Origin: Planctomycetaceae bacterium
GTDB taxonomy: Bacteria; Planctomycetota; Planctomycetia; Pirellulales; Pirellulaceae
NCBI GenBank assembly: GCA_020638995.1
Contig: JACKHM010000004.1
Span: 124,001 to 188,000, forward strand
Reading direction: 5' to 3'
DNA: 64,000 bases
Part shown: one piece after another, positions 17,895-26,579 of the stretch
Layout of the letters: each line of letters begins with the position of its first letter
Numbering within the stretch: position 1 is the stretch's first letter
The notes under the pieces: generated by a model
Told to the model about the DNA's origin: nothing
Databases searched by the model: none
Seen by the model: only the letters and a program-made list of their open reading frames with translations
Translations under genes and position numbers: made by a program

Positions 17895-18335
17895 TCACGC
17901 AGATCGCCGCATTTTGAGAATGGGAACCGTCAGGTCCCATTGGAGCGGTTGGTCGTCGCTGGTTACCAGCTGACATCCGATGCGCCGGTCGAGATTGAAG
18001 AGAACTGGTGCCTTCAGGTTTAATGTCAATCCATGCTGATTGCGAGAAACGAGCGACAGCACAAACGCACGATCGAGTTCATCGAGCTGTAGTTTTTCGA
18101 GATCTCCTCGAGGAATACGAACTTGATAGTCCGGTACGAATCGCCGGGGACTGACCACAGCAACAGCCACGTCCGGGTGAGAGGTACTCTGCAGCCACCC
18201 CACGGCGTCGTTTTCGGCGTCCGCTAGCAGCACCCACCGACGAAAGTCTTCGAGTCCGATAAGACCGTTTGCAAATAGAAAGACGTCATCCGTTTCGACA
18301 TGAATCGTGCCGAAACGAGTTGTGTGCAGTAACAT
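17895..18335 (-). CDS. fliW: Flagellar assembly factor, CsrA antagonist
   Basis: A 146-residue FliW. Typical features are TRFGTIHVETDDVFLFANGLIGLEDFRR-like N-terminal sequence (residues 5-32, with the conserved F..GLIGLE core), WLQSTSHPDVAVAVVSP, and LNLKAPVLFNLDRRIGCQLV near the C-terminus. FliW binds either flagellin or CsrA, so that release of flagellin lets FliW relieve CsrA repression. The frame is open further upstream, but ATG at 18335 is chosen because it matches the family N-terminus and has a GAGGCGGA site 5-12 bases upstream. It lies 114 bases after flgL. Confidence 0.96.
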   Translation of the reverse strand: MLLHTTRFGTIHVETDDVFLFANGLIGLEDFRRWVLLADAENDAVGWLQSTSHPDVAVAVVSPRRFVPDYQVRIPRGDLEKLQLDELDRAFVLSLVSRNQHGLTLNLKAPVLFNLDRRIGCQLVTSDDQPLQWDLTVPILKMRRSA

Positions 18336-18449
18336 GGTCTTCCGCCTCTGCCGGATGGGTATACGAAAGTGTCTACATGAATATCGGCATAATAATGCCC
18401 GCAAGGCCAGCAAAATCGATATGACTGGACCGAGGATTTGCTATTCGAA

Positions 18450-21116
18450 CTAGAGAAAGTTTAAGACGGTCAATTGAAGAGTCTGTCCAATGACCCGCAA
18501 AGTTGCTTCCAAGTTGGCCTGCCGCGCCGAGAGATCCGAGATGACATTGACGAGGTCAGCGTCGATTTCCTCGGACAACGTGGCACGCAATTGAACATCT
18601 TCGTCCTGAACACGCTGACTCAGCACATCGAGCGAACGGGACCGAGCGCCTAATTCTGCCCGGGAAAATGTAAGTCGCTCAAAGTCGTTGTCGAGCATCT
18701 CCACCGCGCGTCCAATTTCCACCGAGTCGAAGTCCTTGAGCGCTTTGCTCAATCGGAGGAGTGAGTTAAACACGCCTTTCGTTTCAGCCGGGTTTACGTC
18801 AGCACCTTGAACCTGATCGAAGGCACCTCCCGCGAATGTAGCGACCACGCCGGTCGTTTGAATCGCTCCCGAGCCGTCGTTTGCCGGATCTTGTAGGTTT
18901 TCTAGCTGGGCCGTGAATGTCCCTTGCGCATTGATTGCGTCGATGATTGTATTGGCAGTGGTTTGTCCCGCATCGATGTCAACGAACAACCGACCTCCTG
19001 CAAAGGTGGCGGTTGCCGCTCCGCTGTTGAGGATGTCGCGATAGATCACTTGAACTCCATTGAAACTCGGACCACCGACTTGAGCGGAGATGACAATGCC
19101 GGTGTTACGATCGTTCGGCTGCGGAAACGAGACGGTCGCCTCGGCGGGAACGGAAGCGGATAGTTGGGCGGTTTCCTGATTTCTAGGGATCAAGCCGAGG
19201 TCCCAAGCAGCAAAACTTTGACCGCGCACGATGGTCAATGATTGTGCACCGCTGTTATTTTCGTCGGTGATCTGTATGCCGTTCCCGTACTGTGCCAACC
19301 TCGCTGTAATAGGCGATGCTCCTCGATTGTCGGGATGTCGGTTGATCAGGTCGATGACATCGCCGATTGTGTTGGCGGAACTTACATCGATGTTGAGATC
19401 TGGCGAGCCGTCGCGTCGAATGATGAAGTCGACTCGTTGGCCGTTACCTCGCACGAAATTCGGGTCCGTCGCCAAACCGTCGTTACCCCCGGTCAAGTCG
19501 ACGCCCCGACCAAAGTTAAGGTCGACGAGACGCGTGTCTCGGTCCAGGGTTCGAAGGCCTAACTCGGTTGCCGTCGTACCACCGTTTTCGCCAATCTTAA
19601 AGTCCGCACCGCTTAGTCTCGAGCGAACCTCAATGCTGCGTCCGTCCGCTGCGATTCTGGCCGAGACGTAAGCGGTTGAACCGTTTAGTAAGTTCAACAG
19701 GTCTTCGATCGTCTCGGCTGTTTCAAACGTGACGATGTGCGTTTGGTTGCCATTGACGATTTGGATGCCCGACTCTTTGTCGAACAGGATTCCTGACCCC
19801 CCGACAAATGTTCCTCTCGCTCCGAGTTCGATCAGGCCAGTACCTGCATTGGTGCCGTCGAGTTTACTATCGAGTTTTGCCGTGAATTGATCCGTTGCGT
19901 TGATAGCGTTAACAACCGTCGCGGCAGTTGTGACACCTCCGTTAACATTAACCTCGAGCACGCGGTTCACGTCGTCAAACGTGGCGATAGCACCATCACC
20001 AGCGATGGTGCCGTCTGAGACGATGCGGACCAGGACACCGTTGATGCTCTCGCCGTTTTCGTTTGCTTCAATTGCAATATCATTGTTGATGCTGTTCGAC
20101 TCCAGCAGGACGGACGCCCTGGTGCCGAGAATGTCCGTCAGTTTCGTTGTCGGTCGCAGTTGGGGTGATAGGTCGGTGCCGAAGAGTTGCTTGATACCGA
20201 CACCGAGTGGATTGAAAATTCCCAATTGCTTTGCCGTAGTACCGCCTGAAACTTCGCGAATCGTCAGGTTACCGCCTCCTGCGTCATCGATATCGATGGC
20301 CAATCCGTTGTTCGTCAGGTTCACCGTAACCTGTCGACCATCGGGTGGATTGCTCTCGATCAGGCGTACGACATCGCCGACGGTTTCGGCTGAAGCGATG
20401 TTGATCGTCTTTGTTGAGAATCCATCAGAAACCAAAAAGCTACTTTTCGTGATGCCTAAACCGCCGCGAAGCGAACTGAGTTTCGTGTTCAGCGTTAGGA
20501 TCGGTTCGAGGTCAACGGTGCCTTGAACCTCCGAAGAAATCGCACCAAACACCTCGTTTCCAGTCACATTAGCGTCCAACAAGAACTCCGCATCGACAAG
20601 ACTCTTCAAGCCGACTTCGTTTCCTTCATAGACGATGTTGGTCCCTTCCAACTGGAATGGTGCTTGTGTCGTCTTTGAGCCTGCGAAAAGGTATCTTCCG
20701 CGAAAGACTTGATTTCCGACGTCGGTCAGTTGCTCGATGGCGCGATTGATTTCTTCTGCAATTACGCGGCGCTCGCTGTCGCTGTTGGTGGAATCCACAG
20801 CAGCCAGTGCGTTGGCGCGAATACTGGTAAGCAGATCTGATACACGTGTCAGCGCATTATCCGTGGCGGCGACATACGACGATGTGGTGTTGACATTCGT
20901 GATGACTTGCTGCTTTTGTTCTAACAATCGCTGTACGGTTATCGCGCGAGCGGCGGCTGGGGCGTCGTCGCTTGGCGCCGTCAAACGAATGCCGGTGCTA
21001 AGTTGGTCCTGTAGCCGAACCAGTGCGAGGCGATCGAATTCGAACTGCGATTGCAAGCGAGCTTGGCTCAACTGCTCGCTCACGCGGCTGGTTGCGATGG
21101 GGTAGATTGCAGGCAT
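18450..21116 (-). CDS. flgL: Flagellar hook-filament junction protein 3, strongly enlarged
   Basis: An 888-residue FlgL, around 2-3 times the usual 300-400. The N-terminus is typical of HAP3/flagellin-fold proteins (LQDQLSTGIRLTAPSDDAPAAARA, residues 35-57) and the C-terminus keeps the matching helix (LINVISDLSARQANLEATL-like, last 50 residues). The middle contains hook-IN-type repeats (about 240-300, 455-520, 570-640) and two copies of the insert module shared with FliD and FliC (about 341-440 and 671-764). FlgL joins the hook to the filament. The gene starts 14 bases after flgK and is in the same operon. No good ribosome binding site is visible, so translational coupling to flgK is possible. 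Confidence 0.94.
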   Translation of the reverse strand: MPAIYPIATSRVSEQLSQARLQSQFEFDRLALVRLQDQLSTGIRLTAPSDDAPAAARAITVQRLLEQKQQVITNVNTTSSYVAATDNALTRVSDLLTSIRANALAAVDSTNSDSERRVIAEEINRAIEQLTDVGNQVFRGRYLFAGSKTTQAPFQLEGTNIVYEGNEVGLKSLVDAEFLLDANVTGNEVFGAISSEVQGTVDLEPILTLNTKLSSLRGGLGITKSSFLVSDGFSTKTINIASAETVGDVVRLIESNPPDGRQVTVNLTNNGLAIDIDDAGGGNLTIREVSGGTTAKQLGIFNPLGVGIKQLFGTDLSPQLRPTTKLTDILGTRASVLLESNSINNDIAIEANENGESINGVLVRIVSDGTIAGDGAIATFDDVNRVLEVNVNGGVTTAATVVNAINATDQFTAKLDSKLDGTNAGTGLIELGARGTFVGGSGILFDKESGIQIVNGNQTHIVTFETAETIEDLLNLLNGSTAYVSARIAADGRSIEVRSRLSGADFKIGENGGTTATELGLRTLDRDTRLVDLNFGRGVDLTGGNDGLATDPNFVRGNGQRVDFIIRRDGSPDLNIDVSSANTIGDVIDLINRHPDNRGASPITARLAQYGNGIQITDENNSGAQSLTIVRGQSFAAWDLGLIPRNQETAQLSASVPAEATVSFPQPNDRNTGIVISAQVGGPSFNGVQVIYRDILNSGAATATFAGGRLFVDIDAGQTTANTIIDAINAQGTFTAQLENLQDPANDGSGAIQTTGVVATFAGGAFDQVQGADVNPAETKGVFNSLLRLSKALKDFDSVEIGRAVEMLDNDFERLTFSRAELGARSRSLDVLSQRVQDEDVQLRATLSEEIDADLVNVISDLSARQANLEATLRVIGQTLQLTVLNFL

Positions 21117-21130
21117 GGGCGGAGTGGCAG

Positions 21131-22828
21131 TTAAAGGGTCATCAAAACATTCAGCAGTTCGCTGATTGTTGCGACCAAGCGTGCGGAAGCCTGGTACGTT
21201 CGTTGGTAAGAGATCATGTTGATTGCTTCTTCGTCGATACTTACGCCCGTCAAGCCAAGGTTCTGGCCTTCGAGGGTTCGTTGAAACACTCGGAATCCCT
21301 CGGAGACCGCCTTCGTCACGGACGAGGCTTGCGTGACTTTGGCGACGGTATCTTCATACTGGTCCACAAAGGTCTGTCCGTTTCTTGCTTCGAGTGGCGT
21401 ATCTGCAAAAGCAGCCAGCCGCAATGCGATGTTGGTGTCTTCGCCGACGCCGCCCTCGCTGGCCGCGAACTTTGATGGATCATCTCGCACGACGTCCGAG
21501 ACACCAATGTCGCGACTGTTGCTACCGGAGAAGAAAGTGTTGAGTCCAATCGCGGCCAACACATGACTTGTATCACTGCCGAAGCCGAATTCCAGGATCG
21601 GTGAATCGCTTTCGATCTTGAGCTTCCGATCAGGTGTAATTTGGGCGACGAGTCCCTCGATATCGTTTAACGAAGCTGTCAGACTTTCCAGAGTCGTGTC
21701 GTCCTTCAAACCGTTTAGGTTGACGAAAATATCCTCTGTCTTTGTTAATCCAGTACGCGTATTGAAAACTTTTATCTCGAACGATCCGTTTACGGGCGTA
21801 AAAGGAAGCCCGGTTTGATCGAGTGCCAGAATCTCACTGCTGACAGAACGCTCGCTCTCTGCCTCTTTCAGCCCTGTCAAACCTTGTCCACTCGAATAGA
21901 TCTTGTTGAACTCGAATGCCAGCGTGGATGCTAACTCGTCCAACTCGTCGAGGAATCCACCCAAGATTGAGTCGCGAGCTGCATAGTTTCCAGCGAGACT
22001 ACCTGCAAATGCCGCGATTGGCGCATCGGTGGCTGCAAGGTTGATGGTCGCGACCGACAGGCCGCGATCTGAGGTGTATTCAACTTCGACAGGCCGAAAG
22101 ACGCCTTCGAACACCAGAAAGTCCCCGTCGGCAAATACGCTTACCGAACCGGTTGGCTGTTCGACAACTCGCAGCTTTACAATTTTAGACAGTTCGGCGA
22201 GCGCGACTTCACGTTGGTCGCGAAGACCTACGGCGTCGCTCGCCGAAGTCGATCCGCCTTCGGTTTGCACGATGTTCACGTTCAACTCGGCGATCTGTGA
22301 GAGCAGCCGATTGATATCTGATGCCGACGAGACGATCTTGGAGTTGATGTTGGTCCGAATATCAAGGATCCGCGAATCGATACGTCGAATATCGTCGGTC
22401 AATGTGCCACCCTGAAGGACGGCTAGATTGCGGACCGAAACATCTTCCGGTTGGTTGAGAACATCGTTGATCGCGTTGAAGAAATTCGAGAACGAGGTAC
22501 TTAGGTCGGTGTCGGTTAGCTCGCCGATGAGTGCTTCGAGTTGGACGTATGCTTCCTCTTGAGCCTCACTGCCGGCGAGATCACTGATTGCACCGCGCAA
22601 ACGCTCGGACAGAAATCGATCTGATTGTTGGATGATCCCTTCGACTTGGACACCGAGGCCAAGCGGCAATTCGCCAATCAGTTGTGTCGTAGCAGGAGTG
22701 AAGACAGGCCGTTGGCGGACGTAGCCAGGCGTGTTAGCGTTTGCGATGTTGTTTCCCGTGACCTGAAGGCCAACCTGGGAAGCAAACAACGCGTTGTTCG
22801 CGATCTGAAGTGATCCAAGAAGAGACAT
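21131..22828 (-). CDS. flgK: Flagellar hook-associated protein 1
   Basis: A 565-residue FlgK. The N-terminus MSLLGSLQIANNALFASQVGL with VTGNNIANANTPGYVRQRPV carries the rod/hook family signature NNIANANTPGY; the C-terminus has GVSIDEEAINMISYQRTYQASARLVATI, the matching HAP1 helix. Length is normal for the family, unlike the neighbouring FlgL. FlgK is the first junction protein on the distal hook end. It lies 40 bases after flgN and 14 before flgL. Confidence 0.97.
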   Translation of the reverse strand: MSLLGSLQIANNALFASQVGLQVTGNNIANANTPGYVRQRPVFTPATTQLIGELPLGLGVQVEGIIQQSDRFLSERLRGAISDLAGSEAQEEAYVQLEALIGELTDTDLSTSFSNFFNAINDVLNQPEDVSVRNLAVLQGGTLTDDIRRIDSRILDIRTNINSKIVSSASDINRLLSQIAELNVNIVQTEGGSTSASDAVGLRDQREVALAELSKIVKLRVVEQPTGSVSVFADGDFLVFEGVFRPVEVEYTSDRGLSVATINLAATDAPIAAFAGSLAGNYAARDSILGGFLDELDELASTLAFEFNKIYSSGQGLTGLKEAESERSVSSEILALDQTGLPFTPVNGSFEIKVFNTRTGLTKTEDIFVNLNGLKDDTTLESLTASLNDIEGLVAQITPDRKLKIESDSPILEFGFGSDTSHVLAAIGLNTFFSGSNSRDIGVSDVVRDDPSKFAASEGGVGEDTNIALRLAAFADTPLEARNGQTFVDQYEDTVAKVTQASSVTKAVSEGFRVFQRTLEGQNLGLTGVSIDEEAINMISYQRTYQASARLVATISELLNVLMTL

Positions 22829-22868
22829 GACAGAACTCGGCGCGACTTCGTCAGTCCCGAAAGAGCGC

Positions 22869-23369
22869 CTAAACTTCCTTGTCTACTAGCGCACCGCGTG
22901 AATCTGACGGCTCGTCTCTTGAATATGTCGGCTGCAATCGCCCTCCAGTAGCAACAATCTCTAACAACTGTGACAGATGCAGGATCGTTCGCTGAGCTAG
23001 CACCCAGTTCGCCAGACTTTGATGTTGGAGCAATCGCATTCGCGCCGATGCGGCGGTCATCTGCTTGGAAACTTTGCCACGGCGTGAGGGCGCAAGAGTT
23101 GATGCGAGATTCCCTAGGTTTTTCGCCGGTACGCCTTGTTCGTTGGCGGCGATAAGTAGTTCTTCTCGACGTTGATGGCAGGAGCGGAGTCGGTTGCACA
23201 GCGCTTCGGCACGAGGGTGAAGGTCCAGCATTTGTTGCATATCATTGCTAGCCATACTGTCTCGTTTTGCCGCTAGCACATCAAGGAGTTCAGTTTGGAC
23301 GTTTGAGAGTTCGTCGAGTAGAGCGGTGAGATCCGCTTCCCAGTCGACTTGTTGTGTCTCGGCCAACAT
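22869..23369 (-). CDS. flgN: FlgN-like export chaperone
   Basis: A 166-residue, largely helical, hydrophilic protein lying directly before flgK, the usual place of the FlgK/FlgL chaperone FlgN. The sequence has no strong signature (FlgN diverges quickly), but the helical pattern around DLTALLDELSNVQTELLDVLAAKRD and the acidic/Leu-rich N-terminus fit the FlgN family. The frame is open upstream to about 23438; ATG at 23369 is chosen because an AAGGA site lies about 12 bases before it and the extension looks unlike protein. The name rests on family resemblance plus position. Confidence 0.75.
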   Translation of the reverse strand: MLAETQQVDWEADLTALLDELSNVQTELLDVLAAKRDSMASNDMQQMLDLHPRAEALCNRLRSCHQRREELLIAANEQGVPAKNLGNLASTLAPSRRGKVSKQMTAASARMRLLQHQSLANWVLAQRTILHLSQLLEIVATGGRLQPTYSRDEPSDSRGALVDKEV

Positions 23370-23482
23370 AACTAGTGAGTCCTTCTCGAATCTGATGAGT
23401 AGTGGGAGACTAGTGCCTCGTTGCGGCTTGGCTGTCACAGTAGTGTGCCACAGGTTCAGCCCGCATCATTGGGTACCACGAC

Positions 23483-23821
23483 TTACGCTCGTCGGAGTGA
23501 ATACAGGTCGAATAGCGGATCCGTAAACTGGTCGGCGGTCGCCTTGCTCATGTGTTCCGACAGCACCTGGTCTAACTGGCCCTGAAATACTTCCTCGGTT
23601 CGTCCGCCATGAAAGTAAGCGGGCTTATCGACGGTCTTTCGCATGGCGCTCAGCATTTGTTGAAAGAAAGTCTGTCCGACGAAGTTGTCGAATGCTTCTC
23701 GCAATTCACCTGACTCTTCAACATTTCCTGAACTCCCGGCGAGCGCTCGCGCATCTGAAGTGTCTTGGCTCCCAAGCCCAAATACTGCGCTGTTGACGTG
23801 TGCACTTGTGGGTATATTCAT
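23483..23821 (-). CDS. flgJ: Rod-binding protein, FlgJ N-terminal domain only
   Basis: A 112-residue protein that matches the rod-binding domain of FlgJ: AFDNFVGQTFFQQMLSAMRKTV followed by GRTEEVFQGQLDQVLSEHM, the family's two-helix signature. The C-terminal muramidase domain of enteric FlgJ is absent, so a separate enzyme must open the peptidoglycan, if one is needed. It lies 13 bases after flgI with an AAAGGC site upstream, in a typical flgH-flgI-flgJ order. Confidence 0.93.
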   Translation of the reverse strand: MNIPTSAHVNSAVFGLGSQDTSDARALAGSSGNVEESGELREAFDNFVGQTFFQQMLSAMRKTVDKPAYFHGGRTEEVFQGQLDQVLSEHMSKATADQFTDPLFDLYSLRRA

Positions 23822-23834
23822 GATGTTGCCTTTG

Positions 23835-24986
23835 TTACTGAACGATCAAACGCCCGTACAAATCTCCACTCCGCTCCAACGACTTGATGATGTCCATAAT
23901 GTCGTCGGGACTGACTTTCAAGGCATTCAGGGCCGAGACCAAGGCCTTCAGACGGGTTGTGGAAGAATCTGATTGATCGATCTCGATAAACGGTCCAGTC
24001 GTTGGTTCGCCGCCGGTTTCAATACTCAGATTGCGGTGGGCAACCGCGACACGTCCCACCATGACATTGTCGCCAATTACGATGCTGCCGTTGCGTTCGT
24101 CAATTACGACCCGCGCATCGTGTTTCGGTGGGATAATTTGGGTGTCGAGTACGAGTGCTATGAATTCAACGTGATTGTCTCGATAGCGAGGGTCAATCTG
24201 GACTTCGATATTGACTTGATCGATGGCCTTTGCGATCGGTGCTGATGCGGTATCGCTTCGTATGGCATTTTCGTCCAGTACGACCGCCTGTGAACCTCCC
24301 GTTCCGAACCTGCTTGGGGTATTCAGCAGGTCTTCGATCTCGAAGGCAGTTTGAAAGCTGGCGTGGTTTTTGTCCAGGACCAGCGTAATCATGTTGTCTT
24401 TGAGGAACGGGTTGTGAAAGTTTTCCTCCAAGCGGCAACCGTCATGAACTTTTGCGGAAGTCGGAGGCCCTGTGCTATCGAGTGCAACGGGACCTTGTGC
24501 ATACCCGTAGATGTGCGTGTTGCCTGGTCGCGGGCCGAGCAGTGGCGTCATCATCAAGTAGCCACCCTCGATGCTTTTGGCGCTGATCGCATTCACGACA
24601 ACGTCCAACATCTCACCTTGCCGAGCTCCTTCGGACGGAACGGTTGCGGTGACGAAAACCAGAGCGACGTTCTTGGCGTTTTTCAACTCATCCAGCATTA
24701 ACGCGCCGCCACTCGCTTGGCTTACGGGGTTGCCCATCATGCCCATCATGGTTGCCAATGCTCGCGTCGTGGGTACTTCGCCGTCACCAGTACCCTTCAG
24801 ACCTACCACAAGTCCCAATCCGTGAAGCGTGTTCTCTTCTTGACCTTTCACGCGACAGATGTCGCGAATCCGCAGGTACTGGCCAAAACAAATGTCGCCA
24901 CAAGCGGTCCAGCCGATCACTAAGGCGAGACAGGCGACGACCGCCTCTCGTTTTTGAGCCGAATGCATTCTGTCGATAATTCGCAT
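23835..24986 (-). CDS. flgI: Flagellar P-ring protein
   Basis: A 383-residue FlgI with a signal peptide (hydrophobic VVACLALVIGWTACG, residues 15-29). Family features are IRDICRVKGQEENTLHGLGLVVGLKGTGDG (about 40-68), NPVSQASGGALMLDELKNAKNVALVFVTATVP and the C-terminal LVSALNALKVSPDDIMDIIKSLERSG. It forms the periplasmic ring around the rod. Presence of FlgH and FlgI together means this flagellum is built through a Gram-negative style envelope with an outer membrane. Spacing of 24 bases after flgH indicates one operon. Confidence 0.97.
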   Translation of the reverse strand: MRIIDRMHSAQKREAVVACLALVIGWTACGDICFGQYLRIRDICRVKGQEENTLHGLGLVVGLKGTGDGEVPTTRALATMMGMMGNPVSQASGGALMLDELKNAKNVALVFVTATVPSEGARQGEMLDVVVNAISAKSIEGGYLMMTPLLGPRPGNTHIYGYAQGPVALDSTGPPTSAKVHDGCRLEENFHNPFLKDNMITLVLDKNHASFQTAFEIEDLLNTPSRFGTGGSQAVVLDENAIRSDTASAPIAKAIDQVNIEVQIDPRYRDNHVEFIALVLDTQIIPPKHDARVVIDERNGSIVIGDNVMVGRVAVAHRNLSIETGGEPTTGPFIEIDQSDSSTTRLKALVSALNALKVSPDDIMDIIKSLERSGDLYGRLIVQ

Positions 24987-25010
24987 AAGTTCTACCCTGC
25001 GGGATATGTG

Positions 25011-25706
25011 CTAGAAGGGACCGAATTCATCCAGCAACCTAACGAGCCAACCGCGTTTGTAGCCGTCGCGAGATTGACCTCGCTCTCGTTTATCTAGCTT
25101 CAAGTTGGCGATGTTTCGGCTGAGAACAACATTGTCCGGCCCGACGTCTTGGTGACGGCAGATACCCGTCAGAGAGACGTCCCAGGAGTTTTCGTTGATC
25201 CGAATTTGCTTATGCCCTTCCAGCACAAGGTCGCCATTGGGGCGAATGTCGGCGACCGTACAGGCGATGTTCAAAGCCAACGACTCGCGAGCCTCGATAT
25301 CGCCTTGGGCACGATATGTCTGCTGGAGCTGTCCGTTTATCGTTTGGTCACCATCATTTTGTGGGTCGGGTTTCAGCGCCTTGAGGCCGATTAAATGGAC
25401 CCAGTCCTTGAGAACCGCATTGTACTGGGCGGTTCGTCGTTGCTGGACGTCGCCCTCTTGCGTCATGCTGGCAAGTTCATCGACGCGAATCGTGACCCGG
25501 TCATGAATGTTGATGCGTCGAGGAAGCACGGGTGGAATATAGGTCCAACTCCCGCCATCAAGCATGAGGGGCGTTTGACCGGTCCTCACCAAGTCGCGTT
25601 CAAAAATGCTTGCGCTCTGTGCTTGGGCTTTAACGCCGACAAGCAGCGCCGCGAGCGAAACGCTGCAAGCGACAAGAGCATTGTGGGTTTGGAGCTGCAA
25701 GAACAT
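25011..25706 (-). CDS. flgH: Flagellar L-ring protein, apparently not a lipoprotein
   Basis: A 231-residue FlgH. The conserved centre is IHDRVTIRVDELASMTQEG and the C-terminal half carries ESLALNIACTVADIRPNGDLVLEGHKQIRINENSWDVSLTGICR, typical of the family. FlgH is normally a lipoprotein with a Cys directly after the signal peptide. Here the hydrophobic segment LAALLVGVKAQAQ is followed by a signal-peptidase I type AQAQ/S site and no Cys; the only early Cys (residue 14) precedes the hydrophobic core and has a poor lipobox setting. The gene starts 2 bases after the flgA stop, with an AAGG ribosome binding site inside the end of flgA. Confidence 0.94.
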   Translation of the reverse strand: MFLQLQTHNALVACSVSLAALLVGVKAQAQSASIFERDLVRTGQTPLMLDGGSWTYIPPVLPRRINIHDRVTIRVDELASMTQEGDVQQRRTAQYNAVLKDWVHLIGLKALKPDPQNDGDQTINGQLQQTYRAQGDIEARESLALNIACTVADIRPNGDLVLEGHKQIRINENSWDVSLTGICRHQDVGPDNVVLSRNIANLKLDKRERGQSRDGYKRGWLVRLLDEFGPF

Positions 25707-25708
25707 GA

Positions 25709-26542
25709 CTACCTTCTTTCCAAGGACAAAGTTTGGCGCCGAGCCGGTGTTCGAGTTGTGTCGGATGCCACCGTGCCCGCGGCATAAACTTCCACTTGCT
25801 GATATCCCGTGACATGTGCCGGATACTTTTCGCGATTCTCTAAGGATTGCACCATGACGATGTCTCCGAGCGCGCCGTCTTGTTCAGCTTTTGCCGTTGT
25901 TGTCACCTGAACGCCGGCAGCACGGGCACGTACACGAATGAGTTCGCCGCGTTTGATCAACAGCGGTTTGCGAAGCTGATTGAGCAAGATTGGCTGGCCC
26001 TCGCGGATGGGGTAGAGCACTTCCATGCCGACGACGTCTTGACGTTCAGTCGCCTGTGGGTACGACACTGACTTTGGATCTCTCGGCTGCAACTCGATAT
26101 CCGCATCACGAACCAGATCACCACGATTCAAGGCTCGGCGAGTCACGACTACCATTTCACTGGATTCGATCGTCGAAGTTTGTAAGCCGGCGACAACGAC
26201 TTTCGTCTCCTCGACCGCCGGGTAGATGCGGGTTGTTCGCGCACCACGGAACTCCAGGTCTTTAAGGTCAATGCCGTTCAGAACGAGCAGTTCTACCAAC
26301 TCGCGAACGTGCATCAATTTGGTGTGGTGTGGCGAAGGAGCTGGAAACAGCTCCACTCGCTTCAATACTTCACTGCGATGCTCATCCGAAGACTTGACCT
26401 CGGCGACATCACCCAGCAACACGAGCGAACCTTTGGCATGGGATTGCGGCCGAAGGGTGACTTCCGCCGCATCCGCAGACCAATTGCCGATGAGGACGGC
26501 GACGAAGTAAAGAACTACTTTTGTTTGAGCGGATCGGGTCAT
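25709..26542 (-). CDS. flgA: P-ring assembly chaperone
   Basis: A 277-residue FlgA with a signal peptide (VVLYFVAVLIGNWSADAAE). The C-terminal SAF-type region contains TRRALNRGDLVRDADIEL, then GMEVLYPIREGQPILLNQLRKPLLIKRGELIRV, which is the family signature, and a final segment with AKAEQDGALGDIVMVQSLENREKYPAHVTG. FlgA is a periplasmic chaperone for FlgI, encoded two genes downstream. The stop is 2 bases from the flgH start. Confidence 0.95.
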   Translation of the reverse strand: MTRSAQTKVVLYFVAVLIGNWSADAAEVTLRPQSHAKGSLVLLGDVAEVKSSDEHRSEVLKRVELFPAPSPHHTKLMHVRELVELLVLNGIDLKDLEFRGARTTRIYPAVEETKVVVAGLQTSTIESSEMVVVTRRALNRGDLVRDADIELQPRDPKSVSYPQATERQDVVGMEVLYPIREGQPILLNQLRKPLLIKRGELIRVRARAAGVQVTTTAKAEQDGALGDIVMVQSLENREKYPAHVTGYQQVEVYAAGTVASDTTRTPARRQTLSLERR

Positions 26543-26579
26543 CGATTTGATTTGGATTTCTGTGAGTTGATGACTGGGT

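Noticed and set aside
18336..18449. GCCGATAT in the fliW upstream gap as a sigma-28 -10 box
   Set aside because: 7 of 8 match, but no TAAA-like -35 element at the right distance.
19900..20526. Plus-strand frame of 208 codons inside flgL
   Set aside because: Antisense shadow of FlgL repeats.
23435..23451. TGGCACACTACTGTGAC as a sigma-54 site before flgN
   Set aside because: The -24 half is perfect, but there is no GC at the -12 position, which is essential.
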